Shown here piece by piece: positions 6,752 through 15,120 of a stretch of 31,040 nucleotides of DNA. This DNA is from Caldifarciminota bacterium 4484_18. Its GTDB lineage: Bacteria; Hydrothermota; UBA3073; NMUJ01. Positions within the stretch are counted from its first letter, which is position 1, and each line of letters opens with the position of its first letter. Location: NCBI GenBank assembly GCA_002256535.1, contig NMUJ01000001.1, positions 1-31,040 on the forward strand, read 5' to 3'. The notes beneath the pieces were generated by a model, which saw nothing but the letters and a program-made list of their open reading frames with translations, ran no database searches and had not been told where the DNA came from. A program made the translations under genes and the position numbers.

Positions 6752-8684
6752 GCAAGACCACAAACGGTATCCCCATAAAGATTAGCGTAGCAAACACCCC
6801 ATAAAGTGGCATGAATATAAAAGGTACGAATATTGCGCCAATAAATGACCCTACAAGATCCGCTGTGTACAAGATACTTGCTGCATATTTGCCAGCCACC
6901 CCATGTGTCACCAACGATCGTACAGCTATCGGGAATGCACAACCTACGAAATAGCCCATCACGAAATTAAGCATCGGAAAGCAATGCATTACCAGCCACC
7001 ACGTGTAGGTTCTCGTTAACCACAGTATTCCACACAGGATAAACATGAACCCCAGTATTCCCGCTTCTATCGATTTAAGATTACCTTTGCGTGCACCACG
7101 GATGGCCCCTATCGTCAACCCTAACATAAAGATACCAGATAATATCCCAAGGTAATGATAAAGGTACCCATAGATTATCTGAAACCCTGTCAACAGCAGC
7201 ACATTAACCCCCATAGCCGCAAACCCTATCATCCCTATCTCTAATACTCGTTTACGTACGTATCTACGGGATAGACCAACAACCGCTATTATTATCGCTA
7301 CCCACAAAGCTATCGACAGCCACATAGGTATATTCTGTAGCCACCAAAACAGTTTACCAAGATATCCCGCAAAGTAATAGCTCCTATGTATAAGATGATA
7401 ATAAGCAGCCACAGGATAAAAGTCCCCATATAAATAGCCTGCACGAAAATATGAAGGCGTAACCCCCGCTTTATAGCAACGCATCTCGAGTGTCTCGGGT
7501 ACCAAACTATGATAACTTCCATCCTTTGACGCTATAAGGAAGAGCGTTTCTCCCGGGATTACAAGTATATGTGCGATTTCATCAAAAAATTCCACAGTAT
7601 AAAATCGATTACTGAGTGCAGATAATGGGTCACCAACATCGAGCAGCACTGCATCTAACAGTGGCCCCTCCCATCTTTTGAGTTTCAACCGCTGATCACC
7701 GATCATAATCTTAACCCTTGTATCACCGATAAAATCAGGATGCAAATTCCGTACCACAAACTTTAAATATTGCTTATCCAGCATCAACCAGTACAGGGTG
7801 TCGGGGTTGAATTTTAATGCCGCTTCGATAACTTGCGGGTTATCGGTTACTATCGCTATATGGTCAATTTGTGGCGTCTCTACCAGCGGGAAATAGGCTT
7901 GCAATTCGGTAACTTCTTCCAACGGATAAGAAAATGCGATACCACCATTGACAAATATTGTGTTTAACCCAACCTGTTGGGTTAATACAATATCATGATA
8001 TATTGAATGTTCGTAGCCCCCAACCTTATAGTTAGGATACGCCATCCGCATGATAGGTTTTTCGAGCTTAAAAGCCAACGGTGTAGCAGCTATTATGATA
8101 TACCCTATGAAGCGCCACCTTTTGAACTTCAAATAAGTTGCAGAGATTAAGTTAGCCCCCATAAAAAGAAAGAGCGTAGGCAGCGAAAACATACGTACAA
8201 AGAGGTAGCCATACAATAACCCACCTGTCATATCACCTATAGCATCTATCACATATACTGAAGTGATACCTTTAACCGCACTCTTTTTGACCCTCTCATA
8301 AAGGTCGCACGCATTCACAAAAAGTATACCGTTCAGCATAGCTATGGGAATAAGTGCTACAAATGATAACAATGCTATCACTTCTAATGGAAATATCATA
8401 CCTAACGGCACGTGTATAAGAGTGCGTAGATTTCTGACAAACAGATATTCGAGTGGCAACACAACCCCCATCCCTACTTGGGATGTAAAAAATAGTTCAC
8501 CTTTAAACTGTTTCCCTATGTAGCTACCCAATGCCGTAAATATCAACCACCCTGCAAGTATAAAGCCGAGCGCTATCTCGCTACCATAAAATATATTTAC
8601 AAGCTCACGTGTGAATAAAGTTTGTGAAAGTACAGATGTGACACCTACCAGTAAGAAGCCACCCGCTAATGAGGTTGCACCCAT
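6741..8684 (-). CDS. Membrane protein with spermidine-synthase-like domain, probably non-catalytic
   Basis: This 647-residue integral membrane protein has roughly 6-7 N-terminal helices (residues about 5-205), a soluble segment (about 210-430) and a second block of about 7 helices to the end. The soluble part resembles the spermine/spermidine synthase fold: V-L-T-Q-Q-V-G-L-N-T-I-F-V-N-G-G-I-A-F-S-Y-P, then a strand-helix region, and V-L-L-D-V-G-D-P with F-Y-T-V-E-F-F-D-E-I. The glycine-rich G-G-G-x-G nucleotide-binding loop expected around residue 280 is replaced by I-V-T-D-N-P-Q-V-I-E-A-A, so aminopropyl transfer is doubtful. Its ATG overlaps the end of the upstream ACT-like gene by 19 bp, suggesting co-translation with ligA and that gene. 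Similar membrane-embedded SpeE-like proteins occur widely in uncultured bacteria with no settled function. The fold family is fairly sure; the role is unknown. Confidence 0.7.
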   Translation of the reverse strand: MGATSLAGGFLLVGVTSVLSQTLFTRELVNIFYGSEIALGFILAGWLIFTALGSYIGKQFKGELFFTSQVGMGVVLPLEYLFVRNLRTLIHVPLGMIFPLEVIALLSFVALIPIAMLNGILFVNACDLYERVKKSAVKGITSVYVIDAIGDMTGGLLYGYLFVRMFSLPTLFLFMGANLISATYLKFKRWRFIGYIIIAATPLAFKLEKPIMRMAYPNYKVGGYEHSIYHDIVLTQQVGLNTIFVNGGIAFSYPLEEVTELQAYFPLVETPQIDHIAIVTDNPQVIEAALKFNPDTLYWLMLDKQYLKFVVRNLHPDFIGDTRVKIMIGDQRLKLKRWEGPLLDAVLLDVGDPLSALSNRFYTVEFFDEIAHILVIPGETLFLIASKDGSYHSLVPETLEMRCYKAGVTPSYFRAGYLYGDFYPVAAYYHLIHRSYYFAGYLGKLFWWLQNIPMWLSIALWVAIIIAVVGLSRRYVRKRVLEIGMIGFAAMGVNVLLLTGFQIIYGYLYHYLGILSGIFMLGLTIGAIRGARKGNLKSIEAGILGFMFILCGILWLTRTYTWWLVMHCFPMLNFVMGYFVGCAFPIAVRSLVTHGVAGKYAASILYTADLVGSFIGAIFVPFIFMPLYGVFATLIFMGIPFVVLLIL

Positions 8685-10360
8685 CTAACGATTTCATCAA
8701 CTTCATCTTCCGATAGTGGCTTATTATTTGATGACAGTTTGATTAGATAATAGTGTACATCACCTATGGTGGTTTGGTTGATGATAGGTTTATAGCGGTC
8801 GAGCTTCGTGTATAAGGTAGCAGGTAATGGTCGTAATGTCCCGATCGCCAGTATTGTTGCGTTATCTGAGTGATGTACCTCAGTGACGAGCTCTTTGCGC
8901 TCCTTCTGCATTCGCTTGTATATTTCGACCCCCAGTTTTATGAGTTCACGCAGTTCATCCTCAGCCACCTCTAACCTATAGAAGTCGTCCATCGAGTAGT
9001 AAAACTCACGTGCTATCTCCCAGAAGGCGGGAAACTCCTTCCGTAGCGCATTTATTCGTGCCATGTCTCGTTTTCTCACACCTTCGTCGAAATCACGAAA
9101 CTTACCGAACACCTCACTTAATACCGCATGTAGGGTTTCGTAAACCTTCTCAATGATAGGTATGACTCTTAGGTCTGCCTGCACCTCTATCGTGAAATAC
9201 TGGGTATCCATTAATGGGCGAGGCGGTTCACTATTTACAACCATGAACCCAGGCTTAGAGTCTATCCTCTCCAGCAATTTAGAGAAACTCTTGTTACCTT
9301 TAGCTTCAACAACTATGAGTTTAAACGAAATCTCCTCACGGCTGGCAAGCGTAGGTGTGATAAATATTTGCGGTATTTTAGACTGTCTATACTCTTTAAT
9401 AAGCTGTGGCAACACCACACGTACGTAATACTCAATATGTCGCCGTACGCCTAACGATTTTATGTAGCGTAGACGTTTCTTAAGTAATGCTTGATAGATG
9501 CTTTGTTTCAACTTATCGATCTCCAGAAACCCTGCCAACTCCAACCGATATACAGCTATACCGTCATCCGTTATGAACTTCTTCTCGTATCTTATGGTGT
9601 AGTCCGGTACAACCTCGGCAATACTTGATAACACATCTTGCATCGACAGGTCACGATCGAACGCAGCAATACTGATGCCCGTAAGTTTCTCGCGCGTCGT
9701 CCCAATATGCTCAACCTTAACCTGTGGGAATCCCGTTTCACGTACCTTCTTTATGAATTCATAGTTGGTGAGTATCAAACGTGCTAAATCCTTCACCTTA
9801 CGTTCACGGATATAAGCTTCGCTCCTACTGTGAAAAAACAGTGCCACCTCTTCACGTATTTCGGGAGGCATATTCTTACCCAATATCTTGTATAGCTCGT
9901 TGAGGGTTGCTTCAAAAAACTGTAGCTTCACCATACCTTCGAATAGCAGGTCACGTTTCGCCTTACCTCCTATAGCGAGGAACTCGAGTGTACGAAACAT
10001 TGCTGCCCTGGATTGATCGAAAAGAGCTGCCTCTTCCTCATTTTTTATCTCAATATCCAAGAAGAAAACCGCCAACTGCGTATCATTCCAGCTAAAACTA
10101 CCCGCCTTTACATATTGTAGGTTGAGCCCCAACCTATGTATACATGAAGTACATCCCTCCAGCACACCAGGCCAATCAGGTGCTAACACCACCAACCTAT
10201 CCACACGTGGATATGAGGTGGTATCACCTGCCACAAAGTGGATGACGACATCTTTATTCTCAGCTTGCTTCTTTTCGAGTAACTTACTGATAAGGTTTAC
10301 TTCCCCTTCAGTGAAACGGCCACTCTCGATAAGTGACTTGAGGGTGGAGGGTATATCCAT
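8666..10360 (-). CDS. Unrecognised protein with up to three ACT-like regulatory modules
   Basis: I do not recognise this 564-residue soluble protein. The region at about residues 52-110 looks like an ACT domain: strand V-D-R-L-V-V-L-A-P-D-W-P-G-V-L, a helix, then V-K-A-G-S-F and a strand ending V-F-F-L-D-I. Weaker strand-helix-strand-strand patterns of similar length appear at about 215-280 (G-I-S-I-A-A-F-D-R-D-L...Y-R-L-E-L-A-G-F) and 335-405 (I-S-F-K-L-I-V-V-E...F-T-I-E-V-Q). The rest is mainly charged helices. ACT domains usually bind small ligands such as amino acids. An array of three ACT-like domains is known in the N-terminal part of large NAD-glutamate dehydrogenases, but no catalytic domain follows here. 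The ATG at 10360 lies 3 nt after the ligA stop (a TTG at 10363 is the alternative). No signal peptide or membrane helix is seen. Confidence 0.6.
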   Translation of the reverse strand: MDIPSTLKSLIESGRFTEGEVNLISKLLEKKQAENKDVVIHFVAGDTTSYPRVDRLVVLAPDWPGVLEGCTSCIHRLGLNLQYVKAGSFSWNDTQLAVFFLDIEIKNEEEAALFDQSRAAMFRTLEFLAIGGKAKRDLLFEGMVKLQFFEATLNELYKILGKNMPPEIREEVALFFHSRSEAYIRERKVKDLARLILTNYEFIKKVRETGFPQVKVEHIGTTREKLTGISIAAFDRDLSMQDVLSSIAEVVPDYTIRYEKKFITDDGIAVYRLELAGFLEIDKLKQSIYQALLKKRLRYIKSLGVRRHIEYYVRVVLPQLIKEYRQSKIPQIFITPTLASREEISFKLIVVEAKGNKSFSKLLERIDSKPGFMVVNSEPPRPLMDTQYFTIEVQADLRVIPIIEKVYETLHAVLSEVFGKFRDFDEGVRKRDMARINALRKEFPAFWEIAREFYYSMDDFYRLEVAEDELRELIKLGVEIYKRMQKERKELVTEVHHSDNATILAIGTLRPLPATLYTKLDRYKPIINQTTIGDVHYYLIKLSSNNKPLSEDEVDEIVRWVQPH

Positions 10361-10363
10361 CAA

Positions 10364-12385
10364 CTATTCCCTACCGATCATCTTTTTGAACTCCTCTTCG
10401 TCGATAATCTTTACACCCAGTGAAAGCGCCTTCTGATACTTTGAACCTGGGTTTTCACCCACTACTACATAATCGGTCTTTTTACTAACGGAAGAGCTCA
10501 CTTTTCCACCTAACTTTTCCACAATCTCTTTTGCTTCTTCGCGACTGAAATCCTTCAACGCACCTGTGAACACAAACGTGAGCCCCTTAAGCGGTTGTTC
10601 AGCTACTTCTTCAACTTCTTCTTCCATACGTACACCGGCACGCCTGAGCTTGTCCAGTACTTTAAGGTTTTCCGTGTTCTTGAAGTAGTTAATAATACTT
10701 TGTGCCACCACAGGGCCTATACTTTCAATACTTATCAGGTCATCAAATTTCGCCCCCATTAGTGCATCTATGGAATGGAAATATCTTGCTAATAATTTCG
10801 CAGTATACAGACCTACATTTGATATCCCTATACCGAATATCAATCGAAACAGCTCACAGTCTTTACTCTGTTCTATATTTTCGAGCAGATTACGTGCAGA
10901 TTTGTCACCAAACCCCTCAAACCTCACTATATCCTCGTACCGCAGGTAATATATATCACCAAAATCCTCCAACAACCCATTATCTACAAATAGGTTCACG
11001 GTACGTTCACCCAACCCCCGAATATCCATAGCATTACGGCTGGCAAAGTGTACAATCCTACCCTTGACCTGTGCTGTACACCTTATATTTTCGCACCTAT
11101 ATGCAACCTCACCTGGATATCGGATAAGCGGGCTACCACATACCGGGCAGTTTTTGGGCATCTCAAACACTTTCTCTTCACCCGTACGTAACTCAGGTAT
11201 TGGTTTGACCACCTCCGGTATAATTTCGCCCCCCTTTGTAACAAAAACCCAGTCACCTTCACGTATATCCTTGCGTTTGATTTCGTCTGCATTGTGTAGG
11301 GTAGCACGTGTTACGGTTGTACCATATATAAACACGGGCTCTAATACTGCGACAGGTGTCACCACACCGGTTCTACCCACTTGGAGTATGATCTTCCTAA
11401 GTTTAGTGCGTGCAAGTTGTGCAGGAAATTTATATGCGATAGCCCATCGTGGCGCTTTAGAAGTAGCTCCCAACCGTCGCTGATAAGCGACGGTATTCAC
11501 TTTGATCACCATACCATCCATCTCAAATGGCTGTTCGTCACGCTTATCAGCCCACTCATCGCAGTATGCGATGACCTCATCCACACCTTCACATAGTTTG
11601 AAATACGGTATGACTTTAAATCCCAGTTCACTCAACCTCTGCAGCACCCCATAATGGTTATCACCAAGGCTTGGCTCCGCATACCCCAACGAGTGAATAC
11701 ATATATCTAACTTCCTACGAGCTACTTCCTTGGGATCGAGCAACTTTAGTGTACCTGCAGCCGCATTACGTGGGTTAGCAAACAGTGTAAGCCCCTGCTC
11801 TTCACGTTCCTTATTCAGCTGTTTGAACGCCTCCTTAGGCATATAGACTTCACCACGCACCTCAATCTCACGTATATCTTCACGCAATAGTCTCAATGGC
11901 ACCGTCCTGATAGTCTTGATGTTATTAGTTATGTCTTCACCAATAACCCCATTACCACGTGTAGCACCCACCTTCAGACGTCCATCCTCGTACACGAGTT
12001 TGACAGCTACCCCGTCGATTTTGGGCTCCACCACATATTCGACATTGGATATACCGAGTTCACGCCTTACGCGGTTATCGAACTCGCGTATCTCATCGTA
12101 TGAGTAAGTATTGTCAAGACTCAACATCGGTATCTTATGCTCAACCTTGGGGAACTCACCCACCCATTCTGCTCCCACACGTTGGGTGGGCGAGTCTGGT
12201 GTTATAAGCTCGGGATATTTGCGTTCAAGTTCGATCAGTTCTTTAACCAGTTGGTCGTATTCATAATCTGAAATCACCGGATCATTAAGCACGTAATACC
12301 GGTAGTTGTGATACTCTATCTCTTTACGTAACTCCTCCACCCTCTTACGTACCTCATCCGGTATTTTACGTTTCTCTTCCATCAT
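10364..12385 (-). CDS. ligA: NAD+-dependent DNA ligase
   Basis: LigA seals nicks in replication and repair using NAD+. The 673-residue protein has the full domain set. The Ia/adenylation domain contains S-D-Y-E-Y-D, P-D-S-P-T-Q-R-V-G, M-L-S-L-D-N and the active-site Lys in E-P-K-I-D-G (about residue 119). It continues with N-P-R-N-A-A-A-G-T-L, the OB fold (Q-V-G-R-T-G-V-V-T-P-V-A), a four-Cys zinc finger (C-P-V-C-G...C-E-N-I-R-C), helix-hairpin-helix repeats (G-F-G-D-K-S-A, G-I-G-I-S-N-V-G) and a C-terminal BRCT domain (F-V-F-T-G-A-L...D-Y-V-V-V-G-E-N-P-G-S-K). Nothing appears missing, unlike the genes near dnaA. Two ATG codons open the frame (12385, 12382); no Shine-Dalgarno sequence precedes them. 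It heads a tightly packed set with the ACT-like and membrane SpeE-like genes. Confidence 0.97.
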   Translation of the reverse strand: MMEEKRKIPDEVRKRVEELRKEIEYHNYRYYVLNDPVISDYEYDQLVKELIELERKYPELITPDSPTQRVGAEWVGEFPKVEHKIPMLSLDNTYSYDEIREFDNRVRRELGISNVEYVVEPKIDGVAVKLVYEDGRLKVGATRGNGVIGEDITNNIKTIRTVPLRLLREDIREIEVRGEVYMPKEAFKQLNKEREEQGLTLFANPRNAAAGTLKLLDPKEVARRKLDICIHSLGYAEPSLGDNHYGVLQRLSELGFKVIPYFKLCEGVDEVIAYCDEWADKRDEQPFEMDGMVIKVNTVAYQRRLGATSKAPRWAIAYKFPAQLARTKLRKIILQVGRTGVVTPVAVLEPVFIYGTTVTRATLHNADEIKRKDIREGDWVFVTKGGEIIPEVVKPIPELRTGEEKVFEMPKNCPVCGSPLIRYPGEVAYRCENIRCTAQVKGRIVHFASRNAMDIRGLGERTVNLFVDNGLLEDFGDIYYLRYEDIVRFEGFGDKSARNLLENIEQSKDCELFRLIFGIGISNVGLYTAKLLARYFHSIDALMGAKFDDLISIESIGPVVAQSIINYFKNTENLKVLDKLRRAGVRMEEEVEEVAEQPLKGLTFVFTGALKDFSREEAKEIVEKLGGKVSSSVSKKTDYVVVGENPGSKYQKALSLGVKIIDEEEFKKMIGRE

Positions 12386-12389
12386 AATA

Positions 12390-12416
12390 TCTTTACTACG
12401 TTATGATAGGTGTCAA
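12390..12416 (-). promoter_or_regulatory. Candidate ligA promoter
   Basis: On the minus strand TTGACA (12416-12411) is followed after 15 nt by TAAAGA (12395-12390), 4-7 nt before the two ATG codons. The -35 box is perfect, the -10 is weak. The 15-nt spacing is the same as at other candidate promoters in the window. Confidence 0.4.
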
Positions 12417-12466
12417 GTGTAGAGTGGAGGTACGATATTTTATTGAAAATCTAAGCAACTGATAGC

Positions 12467-13519
12467 TTATAGCAACTTCTCCAGTTCCTCCATGAGTACA
12501 TCAATTGCATTGTTAGGTGGTACTTTACGAATGATCTGCCCCTTTTTGAATATCACCGCATAGGATTTGCCACCTGCTATACCGATGTCGGCATGTTTGG
12601 CTTCTTCAATACCATTCACTGGACATCCCATCACCGCAATCTTCAAACTCTTACCCATGTTAGCAACACGGGCTTCAACCTCACGTGCAAGCTGTTCAAC
12701 ATCTATCTCCGCACGTGCACATGTAGGACATGCAATGACGTCCGGCATCTGGTACAACCCTAAGGTTGCAAGTATTTTTCTGGCTATAGGTATCTCATTA
12801 ACCGGTGGCCCACTAAGTGATACACGTATCGTGTCACCTATACCTTCAGATAGCAACGTAGTTAACACAAACGTAGATTTGATAATACCGGTGGCATCCA
12901 CCCCAGCTTCAGTAACCCCAAGGTGTATGGGATAATTGTTCATCTTTGCAAACCTACGGTTAGCCTCTATTGTCATGAATGGGTCAGTTGATTTAAGTGA
13001 TACCACAATATTGGTAAAACCTTCATCCTGCATCACTCTAACTGCTTGTTCAGCGGCCTTCACCATAGCTTCTGCGGTTACACCGTAGCGCTCGACAATC
13101 TCATGCGGTAACGATCCACTATTAACACCTATCCTTACGGGTATACCATGTTCGTTGGCTACACGGGTGACCGCACGTAATGCACGCTCATCACCGATAT
13201 TACCTGGATTTATACGTACCTTATCTATACCCGATTCGATCGCCTTTATTGCTAACCTATAGTTGTATTGTATATCTGCGACTATTGGTACATCCATCTT
13301 TTGCTTAATCATTGGTATCACCTTAAGCGCTTCCTCGTCAGTAATCGCCAACCTTACAATATCGGCACCTGCAGCTACAAGCTCCAACACCTGTCGCACT
13401 GTAGCATCAAAATCATGTGCATCGGTATTTGTCATCGACTGTATGGCGATAGGGTGATTACCACCTATCTTTACCTTGCCAATCTTAACCTCTCTGGCCT
13501 TACGACGCTGTATATGCAT
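12467..13519 (-). CDS. ispG: (E)-4-hydroxy-3-methylbut-2-enyl-diphosphate synthase
   Basis: IspG is a [4Fe-4S] enzyme that reductively converts MEcPP to HMBPP, the penultimate step of the MEP isoprenoid pathway. From the ATG at 13519 the product has 350 residues. The barrel domain shows the conserved Q-S-M-T-N-T-D, V-A-D-I-Q-Y, R-I-N-P-G-N-I-G, H-L-G-V-T-E-A-G and G-I-G-D-T-I-R-V-S-L-S. Cluster ligands appear as C264-P-T-C267 and M-G-C299, with E306 spaced seven residues on, as in the known enzymes (E. coli C270, C273, C305, E312). The usual N-G-P-G-E-A reads N-G-I-E-E-A here. The start lies 4 nt after the stop of the upstream solute-binding gene, without a clear Shine-Dalgarno, so the two are probably co-transcribed. 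A longer in-frame start at 13564 would overlap that gene and add non-conserved residues. Confidence 0.96.
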   Translation of the reverse strand: MHIQRRKAREVKIGKVKIGGNHPIAIQSMTNTDAHDFDATVRQVLELVAAGADIVRLAITDEEALKVIPMIKQKMDVPIVADIQYNYRLAIKAIESGIDKVRINPGNIGDERALRAVTRVANEHGIPVRIGVNSGSLPHEIVERYGVTAEAMVKAAEQAVRVMQDEGFTNIVVSLKSTDPFMTIEANRRFAKMNNYPIHLGVTEAGVDATGIIKSTFVLTTLLSEGIGDTIRVSLSGPPVNEIPIARKILATLGLYQMPDVIACPTCARAEIDVEQLAREVEARVANMGKSLKIAVMGCPVNGIEEAKHADIGIAGGKSYAVIFKKGQIIRKVPPNNAIDVLMEELEKLL

Positions 13520-13523
13520 ATTG

Positions 13524-14717
13524 TTAGTATTTTTTAAATTCAAACTCGATAATTTTAGCCGCACGTGTCAACGCCTGCCTTGGTGTAAGCACATTTCGTA
13601 GCGCAGGTTCTATACCTTCAGTCAGTAGAAACTGACGCCCAGCCAACCATCCCGCTGTACGTGGTTCAGTATGTGCATACTCTATTTGACGCCATACCAT
13701 GATACGATCGGGGACCTTTTGTAATTCTGCCTGCATCATAGGTAGCGTAAACGCGCTCCGCCTCACAGGTACATAGCCGGTAGCTATCGCCCATTCTGCC
13801 TGTATTTCGGGTGATGTAAACCACTTTATGAATTCCCATGCTGCTCTTTTCTGTTCAGGGGTGGCAGCTCGAAATATCACGATATTTGTACCCATTATTA
13901 TGCACCCACTGTCAGGGATTGGTGCCATACCCAACTCAAATGGTGGTTTGTACCGCATGATGTAGGAATAGGAAACAGAGGAGCCGACCACCATTGCCAC
14001 TTTTTGGGTGATGAAATCATCCTGGTATTGGTAACCTGTTGTCAAATACGCTACCTCATACTTATGTAATAAATCACATATGAAGCTAAGCGCCCATACA
14101 CCACACGAATCATCAAACCTTGCACATAGTTCAAGTGAATCCAATATCTGGCCACCACATGAAAATAACAACATTTCGAACAAACTCACTGCAGGTGAAA
14201 ACGCAGTCGCCCATTTATCAGCCAACGTATCCCGTAATTGTAGTGCTACCTCAAGGAACTCATCCCATGTACGTGGAAACTCAGTTATACCTCTTTTACG
14301 AAGCCAGTCCTTATTATAGAAATATGCGGTTACACTTTTGTTGAACGGCAACGACACAAGTGTATCCCCCCATTTACTATTAGCCAATAGTACTGGGAAA
14401 AAGTCATCCCAATCCGTCCGCGTAAAATCCTTCCTTGCAAAATTCTCAATAGGTTCGAGCTTACCTGCACGCCAGAGTGAAGATATCCATGATTCGTATG
14501 CCTGTGCCATGGTGGGTGGCTTATTCGCGACAATGGATGCCATAAGCTTCTGTGATAAAGTTGAGTAATTACCCATGTTTACGGATATGACCTCTATGTC
14601 AGGGTGCTCATGGTTAAACCGCATTATCAAATCATCGAGTGTTTTACCCAAAGGCCCGCCCATCGCATGCCAGAAAGTAACCCTTACGGTTGCAGATATT
14701 AGCAGCAAAACTATCAT
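13524..14717 (-). CDS. ABC transporter solute-binding protein, UgpB/sugar type
   Basis: This is a family 1 extracytoplasmic solute-binding protein of 397 residues from the ATG at 14717. A short hydrophobic leader (M-I-V-L-L-L-I-S-A-T-V-R) precedes the mature start V-T-F-W-H-A-M-G-G, which resembles the F-W-H-S-M-G-G of glycerol-3-phosphate binder UgpB. Typical features follow: helix L-I-M-R-F-N-x-x-H-P-D-I-E-V, L-P-F-N-K-S-V-T-A-Y-F-Y-N-K-D, P-R-T-W-D-E-F, and W-E-F-I-K-W-F-T-S-P-E-I-Q-A-E-W. There is no lipobox Cys. Permease and ATPase partners are not nearby, so the substrate is unknown (sugar, glycerol phosphate or similar). The frame stays open upstream to 15011, but that stretch overlaps the opposite-strand gene and is not protein-like. 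No Shine-Dalgarno is seen. It precedes ispG by 4 nt. Confidence 0.8.
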   Translation of the reverse strand: MIVLLLISATVRVTFWHAMGGPLGKTLDDLIMRFNHEHPDIEVISVNMGNYSTLSQKLMASIVANKPPTMAQAYESWISSLWRAGKLEPIENFARKDFTRTDWDDFFPVLLANSKWGDTLVSLPFNKSVTAYFYNKDWLRKRGITEFPRTWDEFLEVALQLRDTLADKWATAFSPAVSLFEMLLFSCGGQILDSLELCARFDDSCGVWALSFICDLLHKYEVAYLTTGYQYQDDFITQKVAMVVGSSVSYSYIMRYKPPFELGMAPIPDSGCIIMGTNIVIFRAATPEQKRAAWEFIKWFTSPEIQAEWAIATGYVPVRRSAFTLPMMQAELQKVPDRIMVWRQIEYAHTEPRTAGWLAGRQFLLTEGIEPALRNVLTPRQALTRAAKIIEFEFKKY

Positions 14718-14787
14718 TATATAATTTATCCCATAAAAGTTGTTGTGAATAGTGATATTTGCAATATCTTTGTAACAAGGAGGTAAC

Positions 14788-15120
14788 ATGAACAGACCGA
14801 CGATCCGGTTTGATGATTTCGATAAACTTGAGCTCATAATCGCAGAAGTGTTGACAGCCGAGCGTGTACCTGGTACGGATAAGTTGATGCAACTACGTAT
14901 ATCAACTGGGGCTGATGAGCGCACGATAGTGGCTGGTATCGCACATAAGTATACGCCTGAGGAGATGGTAGGTAAGAAAATCGTGTATCTAGCGAACCTC
15001 GCGCCACGCAAAATACGCGGTATAATGTCGTATGGGATGTTGCTTGCGGCTGTGGTAGATGGTGACCCGGTCCTTCTGATACCTGATAAAGATGTACCTG
15101 CAGGTGCACCCGTAAGTTGA
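14788..15120 (+). CDS. Stand-alone tRNA-binding OB-fold protein (MetRS C-terminal/Trbp111-like)
   Basis: This 110-residue protein is a free-standing EMAPII/Trbp111-type OB-fold domain, equivalent to the C-terminal tRNA-binding domain of methionyl-tRNA synthetase. Family features are I-R-F-D-D-F-D-K-L-E-L-I-I-A-E-V near residues 6-21, a K-L-M-Q-L-R-I-S strand, T-I-V-A-G-I-A-H-K-Y, the V-Y-L-A-N-L-A-P-R-K-I-R-G-I-M-S-Y-G-M-L-L-A motif around 67-88, and a closing P-A-G-A-P-V-S. A strong Shine-Dalgarno (aaggaggtaac) precedes the ATG. The stop overlaps the next gene's ATG (TGATG), so the pair is probably translated together. The protein may dimerise and act in trans on tRNA or MetRS. MetRS itself is not in the window, so the partner is unknown. 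The chaperone-like CsaA family is a less likely alternative. Confidence 0.87.
   Translation: MNRPTIRFDDFDKLELIIAEVLTAERVPGTDKLMQLRISTGADERTIVAGIAHKYTPEEMVGKKIVYLANLAPRKIRGIMSYGMLLAAVVDGDPVLLIPDKDVPAGAPVS

Noticed and set aside
10500..10530. TTTTCCACA-like site within ligA as a DnaA box
   Set aside because: It is an isolated 9-mer inside well-conserved coding sequence, far from the dnaA cluster; chance occurrence is likely.
11064..11483. 139-residue plus-strand frame inside ligA
   Set aside because: It is antisense to the conserved OB and zinc-finger parts of LigA and has no family similarity.
14718..15011. N-terminal extension of the solute-binding protein
   Set aside because: It runs antisense through the tRNA-binding protein gene, is rich in Ser/Ile without family similarity, and the ATG at 14717 gives a signal-peptide-like start.
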